This document shows positions 8,681 through 16,281 of a DNA stretch of 64,000 bases, piece after piece. Location of the stretch: assembly GCF_000473145.1 (NCBI RefSeq), contig NZ_KI421500.1:2877725-2941724 (forward strand). The letters run 5' to 3'. This stretch comes from Leisingera daeponensis DSM 23529 (GTDB lineage: Bacteria; Pseudomonadota; Alphaproteobacteria; Rhodobacterales; Rhodobacteraceae). Numbering within the stretch: the stretch's first letter is position 1; the number at the start of each line of letters is the position of its first letter. The notes under the pieces are model-generated. The model was given only the letters and a program-made list of their open reading frames with translations. It was not told the origin of the DNA and searched no databases. Position numbers and translations under genes: made by a program.

Positions 8681-9517
8681 ATGCGCCTGCCCAACCTCAA
8701 CGCCCTGCGGATGTTTGACGCCGCCGCCCGCCACCTGAACTTCGGCCGCGCGGCAGAGGAGCTGCACCTGACTCAAGGCGCTGTGGCCCAGCAGGTGCGG
8801 CGGCTGGAGGCGGATCTGGGGCACAAACTGTTTCACCGCCACGCCCGCGGGCTAACGCTGACCGACACCGGGCGCAGCTACCATGCGCCAGTCCGGCAAG
8901 CGCTGGCGCTGATCCGCGATGCGACCGGCAAGCTGACGCCGACCGTGCAGAGGGTGACGCTGTCGGTGCCGCCCTCCTTTGCCGCCAAATGGCTGGTGCC
9001 GCGGCTGCCGGAATTCGAGGCCCGCCATCCCGATATCGACCTGCGGGTGGTTGCGGAGGAGAGCCTGGCTGATTTCAAACGGGATGGCATCGACATTGCC
9101 ATCCGCCAAGGCAGGAAACCGCAAGACGGCAGATTGAACTGTGCCCTGCTGTCGCTGGTGGATCTGGTGGCGGTGGCCCGGCCGGAACCGGCTCTAACAC
9201 AGGAAGAACCCTTGAAACTGGCCGATCTCACCCAGCACACGCTGATCCAGGACGGGCACCGGCACTGGGACCATATGCTGCGGCAGGAAGGGCTCACGGC
9301 CACAGGCCGGGTTCTGCAATTCAATCAGACCGCGCTGGCGATGGATGCGGCGGTGAACGGCCAGGGCATCGCGCTGGTGCCGCGGATGTTCCTGGGCAGT
9401 CAGCCGCTGCAAATCCTGTGGCAAGCGCCGCGCTTGGGCGACCAAGGGTTCTACGTGCTTTGGCCCAGCGCTCAGGGCCGGGCCAAAACCGTGGTGGGCT
9501 GGCTCTTGCGCCAATAA
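8681..9517 (+). CDS. LysR-family regulator (GcvA-like)
   Basis: 278 residues. The N-terminal HTH spans roughly residues 5-60 (LPNLNALRMFDAAARHLNF through LTQGAVAQQVRRLE), followed by the LysR effector-binding domain. The RLPNLNALR-type N-terminus resembles the GcvA subgroup. I started at ATG 8681; the frame stays open further upstream but that stretch does not look LysR-like and overlaps the SDR promoter. Its divergent position, with a 103-bp spacer, suggests it controls the SDR gene. Confidence 0.88.
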   Translation: MRLPNLNALRMFDAAARHLNFGRAAEELHLTQGAVAQQVRRLEADLGHKLFHRHARGLTLTDTGRSYHAPVRQALALIRDATGKLTPTVQRVTLSVPPSFAAKWLVPRLPEFEARHPDIDLRVVAEESLADFKRDGIDIAIRQGRKPQDGRLNCALLSLVDLVAVARPEPALTQEEPLKLADLTQHTLIQDGHRHWDHMLRQEGLTATGRVLQFNQTALAMDAAVNGQGIALVPRMFLGSQPLQILWQAPRLGDQGFYVLWPSAQGRAKTVVGWLLRQ

Positions 9518-9520
9518 GCA

Positions 9521-9892
9521 TCAGGCGGAAGCGGCCTCGGCTTCCTCCGGCGCGCTGAGCGAGATCACCGCGACAACGGCAGCCCCGTTCAGCAGGTAGA
9601 AGGCCGAATCCAGCCCGGTAAATCCGAAGACGAAAGGCGCCGCCAGAAAGGCGAGGCCAACTATCAGGTCAACGGTCAGATGCAGCTTGTAAGGCAGCAC
9701 CCGGACCAGGCCGAGGTGGTGATCGGTCAGCAGCGTCAGCACAAAGGCGGCGATGCCGGTTGCCACCGACAGCCACAGCGCCAGCGGGTTGCTTTCGCCG
9801 AGGCCCAGAAGAAACGGCAGCCCCATCAGGGCGGCAGCCACCGGATAATCAAGATAGGCATGAAGGGTACGGGTCACGAAACGGAGGGGCAT
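9521..9892 (-). CDS. Small four-TM membrane protein
   Basis: 123 residues with about four hydrophobic segments and a short acidic C-terminus (PEEAEAASA). The layout resembles SPW-repeat-type small membrane proteins (a motif DYPVAAALMGLPFLLG and a second similar hydrophobic block), but no diagnostic motif proves the family. SD AAAAAGGA lies 8 nt upstream. It is convergent with the LysR gene (3-bp gap) and downstream of the AraC gene. Function unknown. Confidence 0.7.
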   Translation of the reverse strand: MPLRFVTRTLHAYLDYPVAAALMGLPFLLGLGESNPLALWLSVATGIAAFVLTLLTDHHLGLVRVLPYKLHLTVDLIVGLAFLAAPFVFGFTGLDSAFYLLNGAAVVAVISLSAPEEAEAASA

Positions 9893-10033
9893 GGGTCAGG
9901 TCCTTTTTCTGGGTATTGACAGGCCGCCCCTTTGGCGGCTCTGTCCCCAGAATGGAGCAGTCATCCCGGACGGTGAATTTCAGCCCCTCCGGCAAACCTT
10001 GCAGATCGTTCAAACGGCGGGCGCATGGACACC

Positions 10034-10993
10034 TCAGGCCGCGCGATGCTGCTGCCGGTAGGCGGCCGGGGACATCCCGACCTGCTTGCGGAACACACGC
10101 GAAAACGCCGCCTCGGAAGCATAGCCGGCAATCTCCGCCGCATCCGCCACGTTCAGCCCCTGCTGCGTCAGCCCCTGGCAAGCGATTTGCATCCGCCAGC
10201 TGGTCAGGTACTGCATCGGCGTCACCGCCATCTTGGCGGTGAACTCCTGCGCAAAGGCAGTACGCGACATCCCGGCCTCCCGCGCCAGCCCTTCCACGCT
10301 CCATTCCTTGGCAGGTGCCCGGTGAAACGCCGTCAGCGCCCGCGAAATGCGCGGATCCGCAAACCCCGCCAGCGCCGATCCGCTGGGGCTCTGATGCTCC
10401 AGGTAGGCGCGGATCGCCTGGGCAAACAGCACCTCGGAGAGTTTCAGCGCTATCAGGTCGCCGCCGATGCGGGCACCCTGCACCTCGGAGCCGATCATCC
10501 GCAGGGTCGCCTCGATCCAGGCGCCTGCGGACTCGCCGTAGTTCTCGATCACGATGTGGGGTGGCAGGCGGTCGATCAGCACATGCCCGGCACCGCGCCG
10601 CCCGGGCAGCGCGGCAAAGGAGAAATGGCCGCAGATAAGCTGGGTATCCCGCACCTCCCCGGCGCCGCCGTACACCAGCACCCCGCCGCCGTCATAGCCC
10701 GCGTCCTGCAGCACCTGCTCCAGCGGCAGCGCCTCCGGCGGCTGCACCTCGTTGCACAGAAGCATATGCGCCGCGCCATGCGGGATCAGCACCAGATCGC
10801 CCTGCTTCAGCCGCAGCGTCTCCCCGCTCGCAGGCACATGCACGTTCAGCTCCCCCCGCTGCACAAAGTGGAACCGCGCGACGTGCTCGTATTCCGGCAC
10901 CTGAATCCCGAACGGCGGGGTGAAAGAAGTGCGGAAGTAAAGCGTCCCCTTGAGAGACAACCGGGTGAGAATATCGCTGAGCAGGTCCAACAT
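10034..10993 (-). CDS. AraC-family regulator with N-terminal cupin domain
   Basis: 319 residues. The N-terminal half is a cupin-type sensor (FHFVQRGELNVHV, GDLVLIPHGAAHML). The C-terminal 100 residues hold the two AraC HTHs (TAFAQEFTAKMAVTPMQYL and VADAAEIAGYASEAAFSRVFRK). The chosen start (MLDLLSDIL) matches the usual N-terminus of this type; an ATG 12 codons earlier is also open, and neither has a strong SD. Target unknown; no catabolic operon is adjacent. Confidence 0.85.
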   Translation of the reverse strand: MLDLLSDILTRLSLKGTLYFRTSFTPPFGIQVPEYEHVARFHFVQRGELNVHVPASGETLRLKQGDLVLIPHGAAHMLLCNEVQPPEALPLEQVLQDAGYDGGGVLVYGGAGEVRDTQLICGHFSFAALPGRRGAGHVLIDRLPPHIVIENYGESAGAWIEATLRMIGSEVQGARIGGDLIALKLSEVLFAQAIRAYLEHQSPSGSALAGFADPRISRALTAFHRAPAKEWSVEGLAREAGMSRTAFAQEFTAKMAVTPMQYLTSWRMQIACQGLTQQGLNVADAAEIAGYASEAAFSRVFRKQVGMSPAAYRQQHRAA

Positions 10994-11127
10994 GGGCTTG
11001 ATGTTAGGCGTCTGGCCGCCGGCGTCCATCCTGCCGGACGATCTGCAAGGTAAAGTGAACGCCCGGACGCATCCCTGTCAGGGCCAAAGGGCGCTGCACC
11101 GCCTGGGGAACCCGGTCCTGACCGCCG

Positions 11128-11598
11128 TCAGTCGTGAAAGTCCGGCCGGTCCTTTCTGCCGCGGTTGCTCATCAGCCGGCTCATCGCCAGAATGCCAGCG
11201 GCGCTCAGCGCCAGCAGCAAGGCGTGAGCAAAATACCCAAGTCCCGATGCCATGCCGACACCTCCGGCCACCCAGAGGCTGGCTGCGGTCGCCATGCCAC
11301 CAACCCGCTCATCCCCCTGAATGATCGCCCCGGCGCCAAGAAAGCCGATCGCCCCGACAAGCCCCTGCATAATCCGGGTCGGATCAGCGCCCATTTCAAG
11401 GGCCAGAGCATCCATCGACATTTCCATGGTGATCAGCGTGAAACCTGCGGCCCCAAGCGAAACGATCATATAGGTCCGCATGCCCACCTTGCGGTGCCGC
11501 AGTTCCCGGTCCAGCCCCAGAAGCGCCCCGGCAGCAGCGGCGCAAATCAGCCGCAAAACGAGATCAAAATAGCTTACATAGGCAATGCTCAGGTCCAT
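11128..11598 (-). CDS. MgtC/SapB-family membrane protein
   Basis: 156 residues with four to five TM segments. The N-terminal hallmark is present: LICAAAAGALLGLDRELRHRKVGMRTY, then GAIGFLGAGAIIQ and TAASLWVAGGVGMASGLG, which are diagnostic of MgtC. Start ATG 11598 has AGGA 5 nt upstream; the open frame extends another 58 codons without family features. MgtC proteins inhibit F-type ATPase or help cells in low magnesium and acid. This short form lacks the C-terminal cytosolic domain of enterobacterial MgtC. Confidence 0.87.
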   Translation of the reverse strand: MDLSIAYVSYFDLVLRLICAAAAGALLGLDRELRHRKVGMRTYMIVSLGAAGFTLITMEMSMDALALEMGADPTRIMQGLVGAIGFLGAGAIIQGDERVGGMATAASLWVAGGVGMASGLGYFAHALLLALSAAGILAMSRLMSNRGRKDRPDFHD

Positions 11599-11755
11599 GG
11601 CGTTCCTGCTCCTCCTCACCGGGCCCTGCCTGCGGCTGCCCTGGAATGACTTTTCAGCAATATGCCCGACTATGGCACAGCCCCGGGAAATGTGCAGGAA
11701 AATGGCGAGGGCCGCTATGTCCTGTGACATGCGGCCTGGCACTTCAGCCGCAAAG

Positions 11756-11784
11756 AAAAACCCCCGCCACACGGACGGGGGTTT
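11756..11784 (-). terminator. Terminator downstream of ilvE
   Basis: On the minus strand AAACCCCCG pairs with CGGGGGTTT and is followed by TTCTTT. It lies 22 bp after the ilvE stop, and upstream of the MgtC gene on the same strand. A G/C stem with a T-rich tail fits an intrinsic terminator. Confidence 0.85.
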
Positions 11785-11805
11785 CCAATCAGGCCTGCTC
11801 TGCGC

Positions 11806-12672
11806 TCAGGCGCGGACCAGCTTCTCGTAGTCTTCGGCGATCTCCCGGGTCAGGGCGCCGACTTCAAACTTGTAGGGGCCGATCTCGCCCACCGGGGTGA
11901 CCTCGGCGGCAGTGCCCGTCAGCCAGCACTGCTCAAAGCCTTCCATCTCTTCCGGCATGATGTGGCGCTCATGCACGGTGACGCCCTTGTCCTTGAGCAT
12001 CTGAATCACGGTCTGCCGGGTCAGGCCATTCAGGAAGCAATCCGGCAGCGGCGTATGCACCTCGCCATCCTTCACGAAGAAGATATTGGCGCCGGTCGCC
12101 TCTGCCACATAGCCGCGGTAGTCCATGAACAGCGCATCCGAGCAGCCCTTGGCCTCCGCCTTGTGCTTGGAGATGGTGCAGATCATGTAAAGGCCTGCCG
12201 CCTTGGCGTGTACCGGGATGGTCTCGGGGCTGGGCCGCTTCCACTCCGCGATATCGAGCTTGGCGCCTTGCATCTTGGCATCGCCGTAATAGGCGCCCCA
12301 GCCCCAGACCGCGATGGCCATCCGCACCGGATTGCGGGCCGAGGCGACCCCCATATCCTCACCCGAGCCGCGCCAGACCAGCGCCCGGACGTAGGCGTCC
12401 TGCAGACCGGAGGCCTTGAGGGTCTCTTCCTTGGCCGCCTCGATCTGGTCGACGGTATAGGGCATCGGCATGTCCAGCGCTTCGGCGGAGGCAATCAGGC
12501 GCTCGGAATGCTCGCGGCTCTTGAAGATCTTGCCGTTATAGGCGCGTTCGCCCTCGAACACAGAAGACGCGTAATGCATCGCATGGGTCAGGATATGCAC
12601 CTTCGCATCCCGCCAGTCGACCAGCTCCCCATCCATCCAGATCACACCGTCGCGGTCGTCATAACCAGCCAT
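11806..12672 (-). CDS. ilvE: Branched-chain amino-acid aminotransferase
   Basis: 288 residues. A PLP enzyme that interconverts Ile, Leu and Val with their 2-oxo acids using 2-oxoglutarate/glutamate. Fold-type IV aminotransferase signs: HAMHYASSVFEGERAYNG near residue 30, the catalytic Lys in VHAKAAGLYM near 150, and the class-IV signature (EATGANIFFVKDG and FLNGLTRQTV) near 190-220. SD AGGAGG lies just upstream of the ATG. Divergent from petP, with a 163-bp spacer containing a dyad. Confidence 0.93.
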   Translation of the reverse strand: MAGYDDRDGVIWMDGELVDWRDAKVHILTHAMHYASSVFEGERAYNGKIFKSREHSERLIASAEALDMPMPYTVDQIEAAKEETLKASGLQDAYVRALVWRGSGEDMGVASARNPVRMAIAVWGWGAYYGDAKMQGAKLDIAEWKRPSPETIPVHAKAAGLYMICTISKHKAEAKGCSDALFMDYRGYVAEATGANIFFVKDGEVHTPLPDCFLNGLTRQTVIQMLKDKGVTVHERHIMPEEMEGFEQCWLTGTAAEVTPVGEIGPYKFEVGALTREIAEDYEKLVRA

Positions 12673-12783
12673 GCCGCACCCTCCTGAAACTTAGCGGTGA
12701 TTTTCAATAATTGCGCAACCTGCGGCCAGATAGGACACAATATTGCGTCAAAGCTGGGATTCGATACATCTTCGCTCTTGGAA

Positions 12784-12800
12784 TGTCAACAACACTGACA
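12784..12800. promoter_or_regulatory. Operator-like dyad between ilvE and petP
   Basis: TGTCAACAACACTGACA contains the inverted repeat TGTCA-N7-TGACA, 35 bp upstream of petP. A 17-nt site matching 12 positions occurs upstream of gltD (47218-47234). The binding protein is unknown; PetP itself is one candidate. Confidence 0.5.
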
Positions 12801-12835
12801 TAAACTGACCGGCAAGACAAACGAGGGGGCACCGA

Positions 12836-13348
12836 ATGCCTGAAGGCCGGACAGGGCAGGGTTACAGCGGCGAAAGCCTGCTGTTTCTGACAGACGAGCA
12901 GCTGCGCCAGGGGATCGAGGCGATGTTCTTTGCCTACCGCGGCTTTACCGCCGATCCGGACCGGATCCTGGCGGAACTGTCCTATGGCCGGGCGCATCAC
13001 CGGGCGATCCACTTCATCAACCGCTCCCCGGGCACCACCGTGAATAACCTGCTCAGCATTCTGGGCGTCACCAAGCAATCGCTGAACCGGGTGCTGCGGA
13101 CGCTGATCGGCGACGGCCTGGTCGAAAGCAAGGTGGGCGAGCTGGATAAGCGTGAACGCCACCTCTACCTGACGGAACAGGGCGCGGCGCTGGAGGCCAC
13201 GCTGTCGGACGCCCAGCGCGCCCGGATGCGCGCCGCCTACAAGGACGCAGGCCCTGAGGCGGTGCAGGGTTTCAAGAAGGTGCTGGAGGCGATGATGGAC
13301 GCCGACATGCGCCGCGCCTATGCCAAGCTGCGCGAAACGGGTGCATGA
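12836..13348 (+). CDS. petP: MarR-family regulator PetP-like
   Basis: 170 residues with a MarR winged HTH (residues about 60-130: PGTTVNNLLSILGVTKQSLNRVLRTLIGDGLV, then wing DKRERHLYLTEQG). It is translationally coupled to an OmpR-type response regulator by an ATGA overlap. The MarR plus response-regulator pairing matches petP-petR of Rhodobacter, where PetR is important for cytochrome bc1 expression. SD GAGGGGG lies 6 nt before the ATG. The symbol is by synteny and pairing; petABC is not in the window. Confidence 0.75.
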   Translation: MPEGRTGQGYSGESLLFLTDEQLRQGIEAMFFAYRGFTADPDRILAELSYGRAHHRAIHFINRSPGTTVNNLLSILGVTKQSLNRVLRTLIGDGLVESKVGELDKRERHLYLTEQGAALEATLSDAQRARMRAAYKDAGPEAVQGFKKVLEAMMDADMRRAYAKLRETGA

Positions 13349-14046
13349 GCATGCATGACGCCCATCTTCTGATCGTGGACGATGATGAGCGCATCCGCGG
13401 CCTGCTGAAAAAATTCCTGATGCGCTCGGGCTTTCTGGTCACCGCGGCACGCGATGCGGCCCATGCCCGGCGGGTGCTGGCGGGGCTGGATTTCGATCTG
13501 ATCATCATGGATGTGATGATGCCGGGCGAGGACGGCATCTCGCTGACCCAATCCCTGCGCGAAACCATGTCCACCCCGATCCTGCTGCTGACCGCCAGGG
13601 GCGAGACCGAAGACCGGATCGCGGGGCTGGAGGCTGGCGCGGACGACTATTTGCCCAAACCCTTCGAGCCCAAGGAGCTTCTGCTGCGGGTGAACGCCAT
13701 TCTGCGGCGGATGCCCGACACCGTGACGCAGGAGGCCGCGCCAAAGGTGCTGCACCTGGGCGCCATCCGCTATGACATCGAGCGCGGCGAGATGTGGCAG
13801 GGCGATGAGCTGATCCGTCTCACCGGCACCGAAAGCCAGCTGATGAAGATCTTCTCCGCCCAGCCCGGCGAACCGGTCTCCCGCACCAAGCTGGTCGAGG
13901 ATCTGGGCCGCGACCGCGGCCAGGCGCAGGAACGCGCGGTGGACGTGCAGATCACCCGCCTGCGCCGCAAGATCGAGCCGAACCCCAAGCAGCCGCAGTA
14001 TCTGCAGACAGTGCGCGGGGCGGGTTACATGCTGGCACCGGATTAA
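13345..14046 (+). CDS. petR: OmpR-type response regulator PetR-like
   Basis: 233 residues. Receiver domain at about 5-120 with acidic pocket DDDE, phospho-acceptor in LIIMDVMMPGEDG near residue 54, and PKPF Lys near 104; C-terminal OmpR winged HTH at about 135-230 (ERAVDVQITRLRRKIEPNPKQPQYLQ). It starts inside the petP stop (ATGA). No sensor kinase is adjacent, which is also the case for petR in Rhodobacter. The generic call (OmpR regulator) is firm; the PetR name is by pairing with a MarR gene. Confidence 0.8.
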   Translation: MSMHDAHLLIVDDDERIRGLLKKFLMRSGFLVTAARDAAHARRVLAGLDFDLIIMDVMMPGEDGISLTQSLRETMSTPILLLTARGETEDRIAGLEAGADDYLPKPFEPKELLLRVNAILRRMPDTVTQEAAPKVLHLGAIRYDIERGEMWQGDELIRLTGTESQLMKIFSAQPGEPVSRTKLVEDLGRDRGQAQERAVDVQITRLRRKIEPNPKQPQYLQTVRGAGYMLAPD

Positions 14047-14060
14047 CGCATTCCCGGCTC

Positions 14061-14110
14061 CTTCTTCTGGCCCGGAATATTCCGGGGTCCGGGGCAGCGC
14101 CCCGGGTTTC
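14061..14110 (+). repeat. Dispersed bipartite intergenic repeat, copy B
   Basis: CTTCTTCTGGCCCGGAATAT followed by TCCGGGG and the palindromic tail GGGGCAGCGCCCC. It sits between the petR stop and the HDAC-like gene. Confidence 0.7.
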
Positions 14111-14175
14111 CCCTTGCGGCCAAAGCCCGCCGCCCCCTAGGGTCGCGCTAAGCCCGGCCGCAGGAGGAACGCTCT

Positions 14176-15102
14176 ATGACAACCGCCCTGATCACCCACG
14201 CGGACTGCCTGAACCACGTGACCCCGGAAGGCCATCCCGAACGGGTTGCCAGGCTGGAGCACATCCTGCACGCGCTGGAGCCACTGGACCTGAGGCGCGT
14301 AACAGCCCCGATGGCCGCGGAGGATGACATTCTCCGCATTCACCCTGCGTCTTACCTCTCGGACCTGCGCAAAGCCTCCCCGGCAGAAGGCTGGGCACAG
14401 ATTGACGGCGACACCTTCCTGTCTCCCGGATCACTGGATGCGGCGTTCCGCGCGGCGGGGGCTGTGGTGCGCGGCGTCGATATGGTGCTGGGCGGCGAGG
14501 TGCAGAACGCCTTTGCCGCGGTGCGCCCGCCGGGGCATCACGCGGAAACAGACACGGCGATGGGCTTTTGCCTGTTCGGCAATGCGGCGCTGGCGGCCAA
14601 GCACGCGCTTGATCACCATGGCCTCAAACGGGTTGCGGTGGTGGATTTCGACGTCCATCACGGCAACGGCACGCAGGACCTGTTGTGGGACGAGCCGCGC
14701 GCGCTGGTCATCACCAGCCAGCAGATGCCGCTCTGGCCCGGCTCCGGCCGCCCGGACGAGGACGGCGCCCATGGCCAGATCCTCAACCTGCCGCTGGCGC
14801 CGGGATCCGGCCGGGCAGAGATGCAGGCAGCCTATGAAAGCCAGGCCTTCCCGCGCCTGCGCGCCTTCAAGCCGGAGCTAATCATCATTTCGGCCGGCTT
14901 TGACGCGCACCAAGACGACCCGCTGGCCAGCCTCAACTGGGCCACCGCGGATTTCGCCTGGCTCACCGCGGAACTGTGCAAGCTTGCCAGTGAGCTGTGC
15001 CAGGGCCGTATCGTCTCGACTTTGGAAGGCGGATATGATCTGAACGCGCTGTCCGCGGCAACCCGCGCGCATGTAGAAGAATTGATGAAGGCACCGGCAT
15101 GA
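14176..15102 (+). CDS. Histone deacetylase-family amidohydrolase
   Basis: 308-residue zinc hydrolase of the HDAC/acetoin-utilisation/acetylpolyamine amidohydrolase fold. Active-site motifs are intact: RPPGHHAE near residue 117, DFDVHHGNGTQ near 156 (zinc Asp and His), SAGFDAHQDDPL near 240 (zinc Asp), and LEGGYDL near 283. The substrate is likely an acetylated lysine or polyamine but cannot be read. SD AGGAGG precedes the ATG. Its stop overlaps the xseB start (ATGA), heading an HDAC-xseB-ispA-dxs run. Confidence 0.92.
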   Translation: MTTALITHADCLNHVTPEGHPERVARLEHILHALEPLDLRRVTAPMAAEDDILRIHPASYLSDLRKASPAEGWAQIDGDTFLSPGSLDAAFRAAGAVVRGVDMVLGGEVQNAFAAVRPPGHHAETDTAMGFCLFGNAALAAKHALDHHGLKRVAVVDFDVHHGNGTQDLLWDEPRALVITSQQMPLWPGSGRPDEDGAHGQILNLPLAPGSGRAEMQAAYESQAFPRLRAFKPELIIISAGFDAHQDDPLASLNWATADFAWLTAELCKLASELCQGRIVSTLEGGYDLNALSAATRAHVEELMKAPA

Positions 15103-15341
15103 CTGAGACCCCCGTAGACCAGATGAGCTTTGAACAGGCGATGCGTGAGCTGGAAGGCGTGGTGGACCAGCTGGAGCGCGGCGATGTGGCGCTGGATGCG
15201 TCTATCGACCTCTATACACGCGGCGCTGCGCTGAAGAAGCGCTGCGAAGACGAGCTGAAGCGCGCCGAGGAAAAGGTCGCCGCCATCACCCTGGACGCCA
15301 ATGGCACCCCCAAGGGCACCCAGCCGCTGGACGCCGGGTGA
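15099..15341 (+). CDS. xseB: Exodeoxyribonuclease VII small subunit
   Basis: 80 residues, the standard length. It contains the XseB core SFEQAMRELEGVVDQLERGDVALDASIDLY-like heptad region followed by LKKRCEDELKRAEEKV. It forms the multimeric partner of XseA in single-strand DNA degradation and repair. ATGA overlap with the HDAC gene, and 4 bp before ispA; xseB next to ispA is a widespread bacterial arrangement. Confidence 0.95.
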   Translation: MTETPVDQMSFEQAMRELEGVVDQLERGDVALDASIDLYTRGAALKKRCEDELKRAEEKVAAITLDANGTPKGTQPLDAG

Positions 15342-15345
15342 TCAA

Positions 15346-16230
15346 ATGACTGCAGGAATTCATGCCGAGCCGCTTACATTCGAAGCGGCATTGAAACGCG
15401 CCCAAAGCCTGATTTCTAATCGCATTTACAACATAGTGCTCACTGATAGCAGCTTAGGTGCACCTATGTTGCAAGCCCTCTTGGGCGGTAAGATGCTTCG
15501 TGGTTTTCTTGTGCTTGAAAGTGCCCGGCTGCACGCGATCGATGAAGATGTAGCCGTTGACGCTGCAGTAGCAATTGAGTGTATCCATGCATATTCTCTG
15601 GTGCATGACGACCTCCCTTGCATGGATGATGATGACCTACGCAGAGGTGTGCCAACGATTCACAAGAGATGGGATGAAGCTACGGCCGTTCTAGCCGGCG
15701 ATGCGCTGCAAGCTTTAGCTTTCGATTTGCTGGCGCATAGGAAGTTCGGCCCAAACGCTCTCGATCTCATTAAACTACTTGCTAGGTCTGCGGGCAGGTC
15801 TGGAATGGTGTACGGACAAATGCTCGACATTGATGCTGAGTCTGCCAAAACTCCATTAACTCTTAAAGAGATCACAACTCTGCAAGAGCACAAAACGGGA
15901 CGCCTGATCGAATGGTCCGCCACTGCCGGCGCCGTGCTGGCGGGCGCGGACCCGGCACCGCTGCGGCAATACGCACGCGCCCTCGGCCTTGCTTTCCAGA
16001 TCGCCGACGACATCTTGGATGTGGAAGGTGATGCCGCCAAGGTCGGCAAGGCGGTGCGCAAGGACGCGGATGCCGGCAAGGCGACCTTTGTCTCATTGCT
16101 GGGTCTGGCAGAGGCAAAAGCCCGCGCACAGTCGCTTTGCGAGGATGCTTGTGCCGCGCTGTCACCCTATGGTGATGACGCCGCAACCTTGAAGGAAGCC
16201 GCGCGTTTCGTTATTGCGCGCGACAGCTAA
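15346..16230 (+). CDS. ispA: Polyprenyl (geranyl/farnesyl) diphosphate synthase with mosaic composition
   Basis: 294 residues. Condenses IPP with allylic diphosphates to make GPP/FPP for quinones, undecaprenol and carotenoids. First Asp-rich motif DDLPCMDDDD near residue 90, second DDILDVEGD near 223; both substrate sites intact. The start is 4 bp after the xseB stop. Odd: from the start to about 15900 the DNA is AT-richer and uses rare codons for this chromosome (TTA, CTA, AGA, AGG, ATA). By hand count the 60-base rows starting at 15541 and 15841 hold 27 and 25 G+C, whereas the row starting at 15901 holds 47. The protein remains full length, so this looks like an in-frame replacement of the 5' two-thirds. 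Confidence 0.94.
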   Translation: MTAGIHAEPLTFEAALKRAQSLISNRIYNIVLTDSSLGAPMLQALLGGKMLRGFLVLESARLHAIDEDVAVDAAVAIECIHAYSLVHDDLPCMDDDDLRRGVPTIHKRWDEATAVLAGDALQALAFDLLAHRKFGPNALDLIKLLARSAGRSGMVYGQMLDIDAESAKTPLTLKEITTLQEHKTGRLIEWSATAGAVLAGADPAPLRQYARALGLAFQIADDILDVEGDAAKVGKAVRKDADAGKATFVSLLGLAEAKARAQSLCEDACAALSPYGDDAATLKEAARFVIARDS

Positions 16231-16281
16231 CCCGGCGCGCCACGCGCCGGCATTCTGCCCGGCGCAGCCCAAGGAGACACC

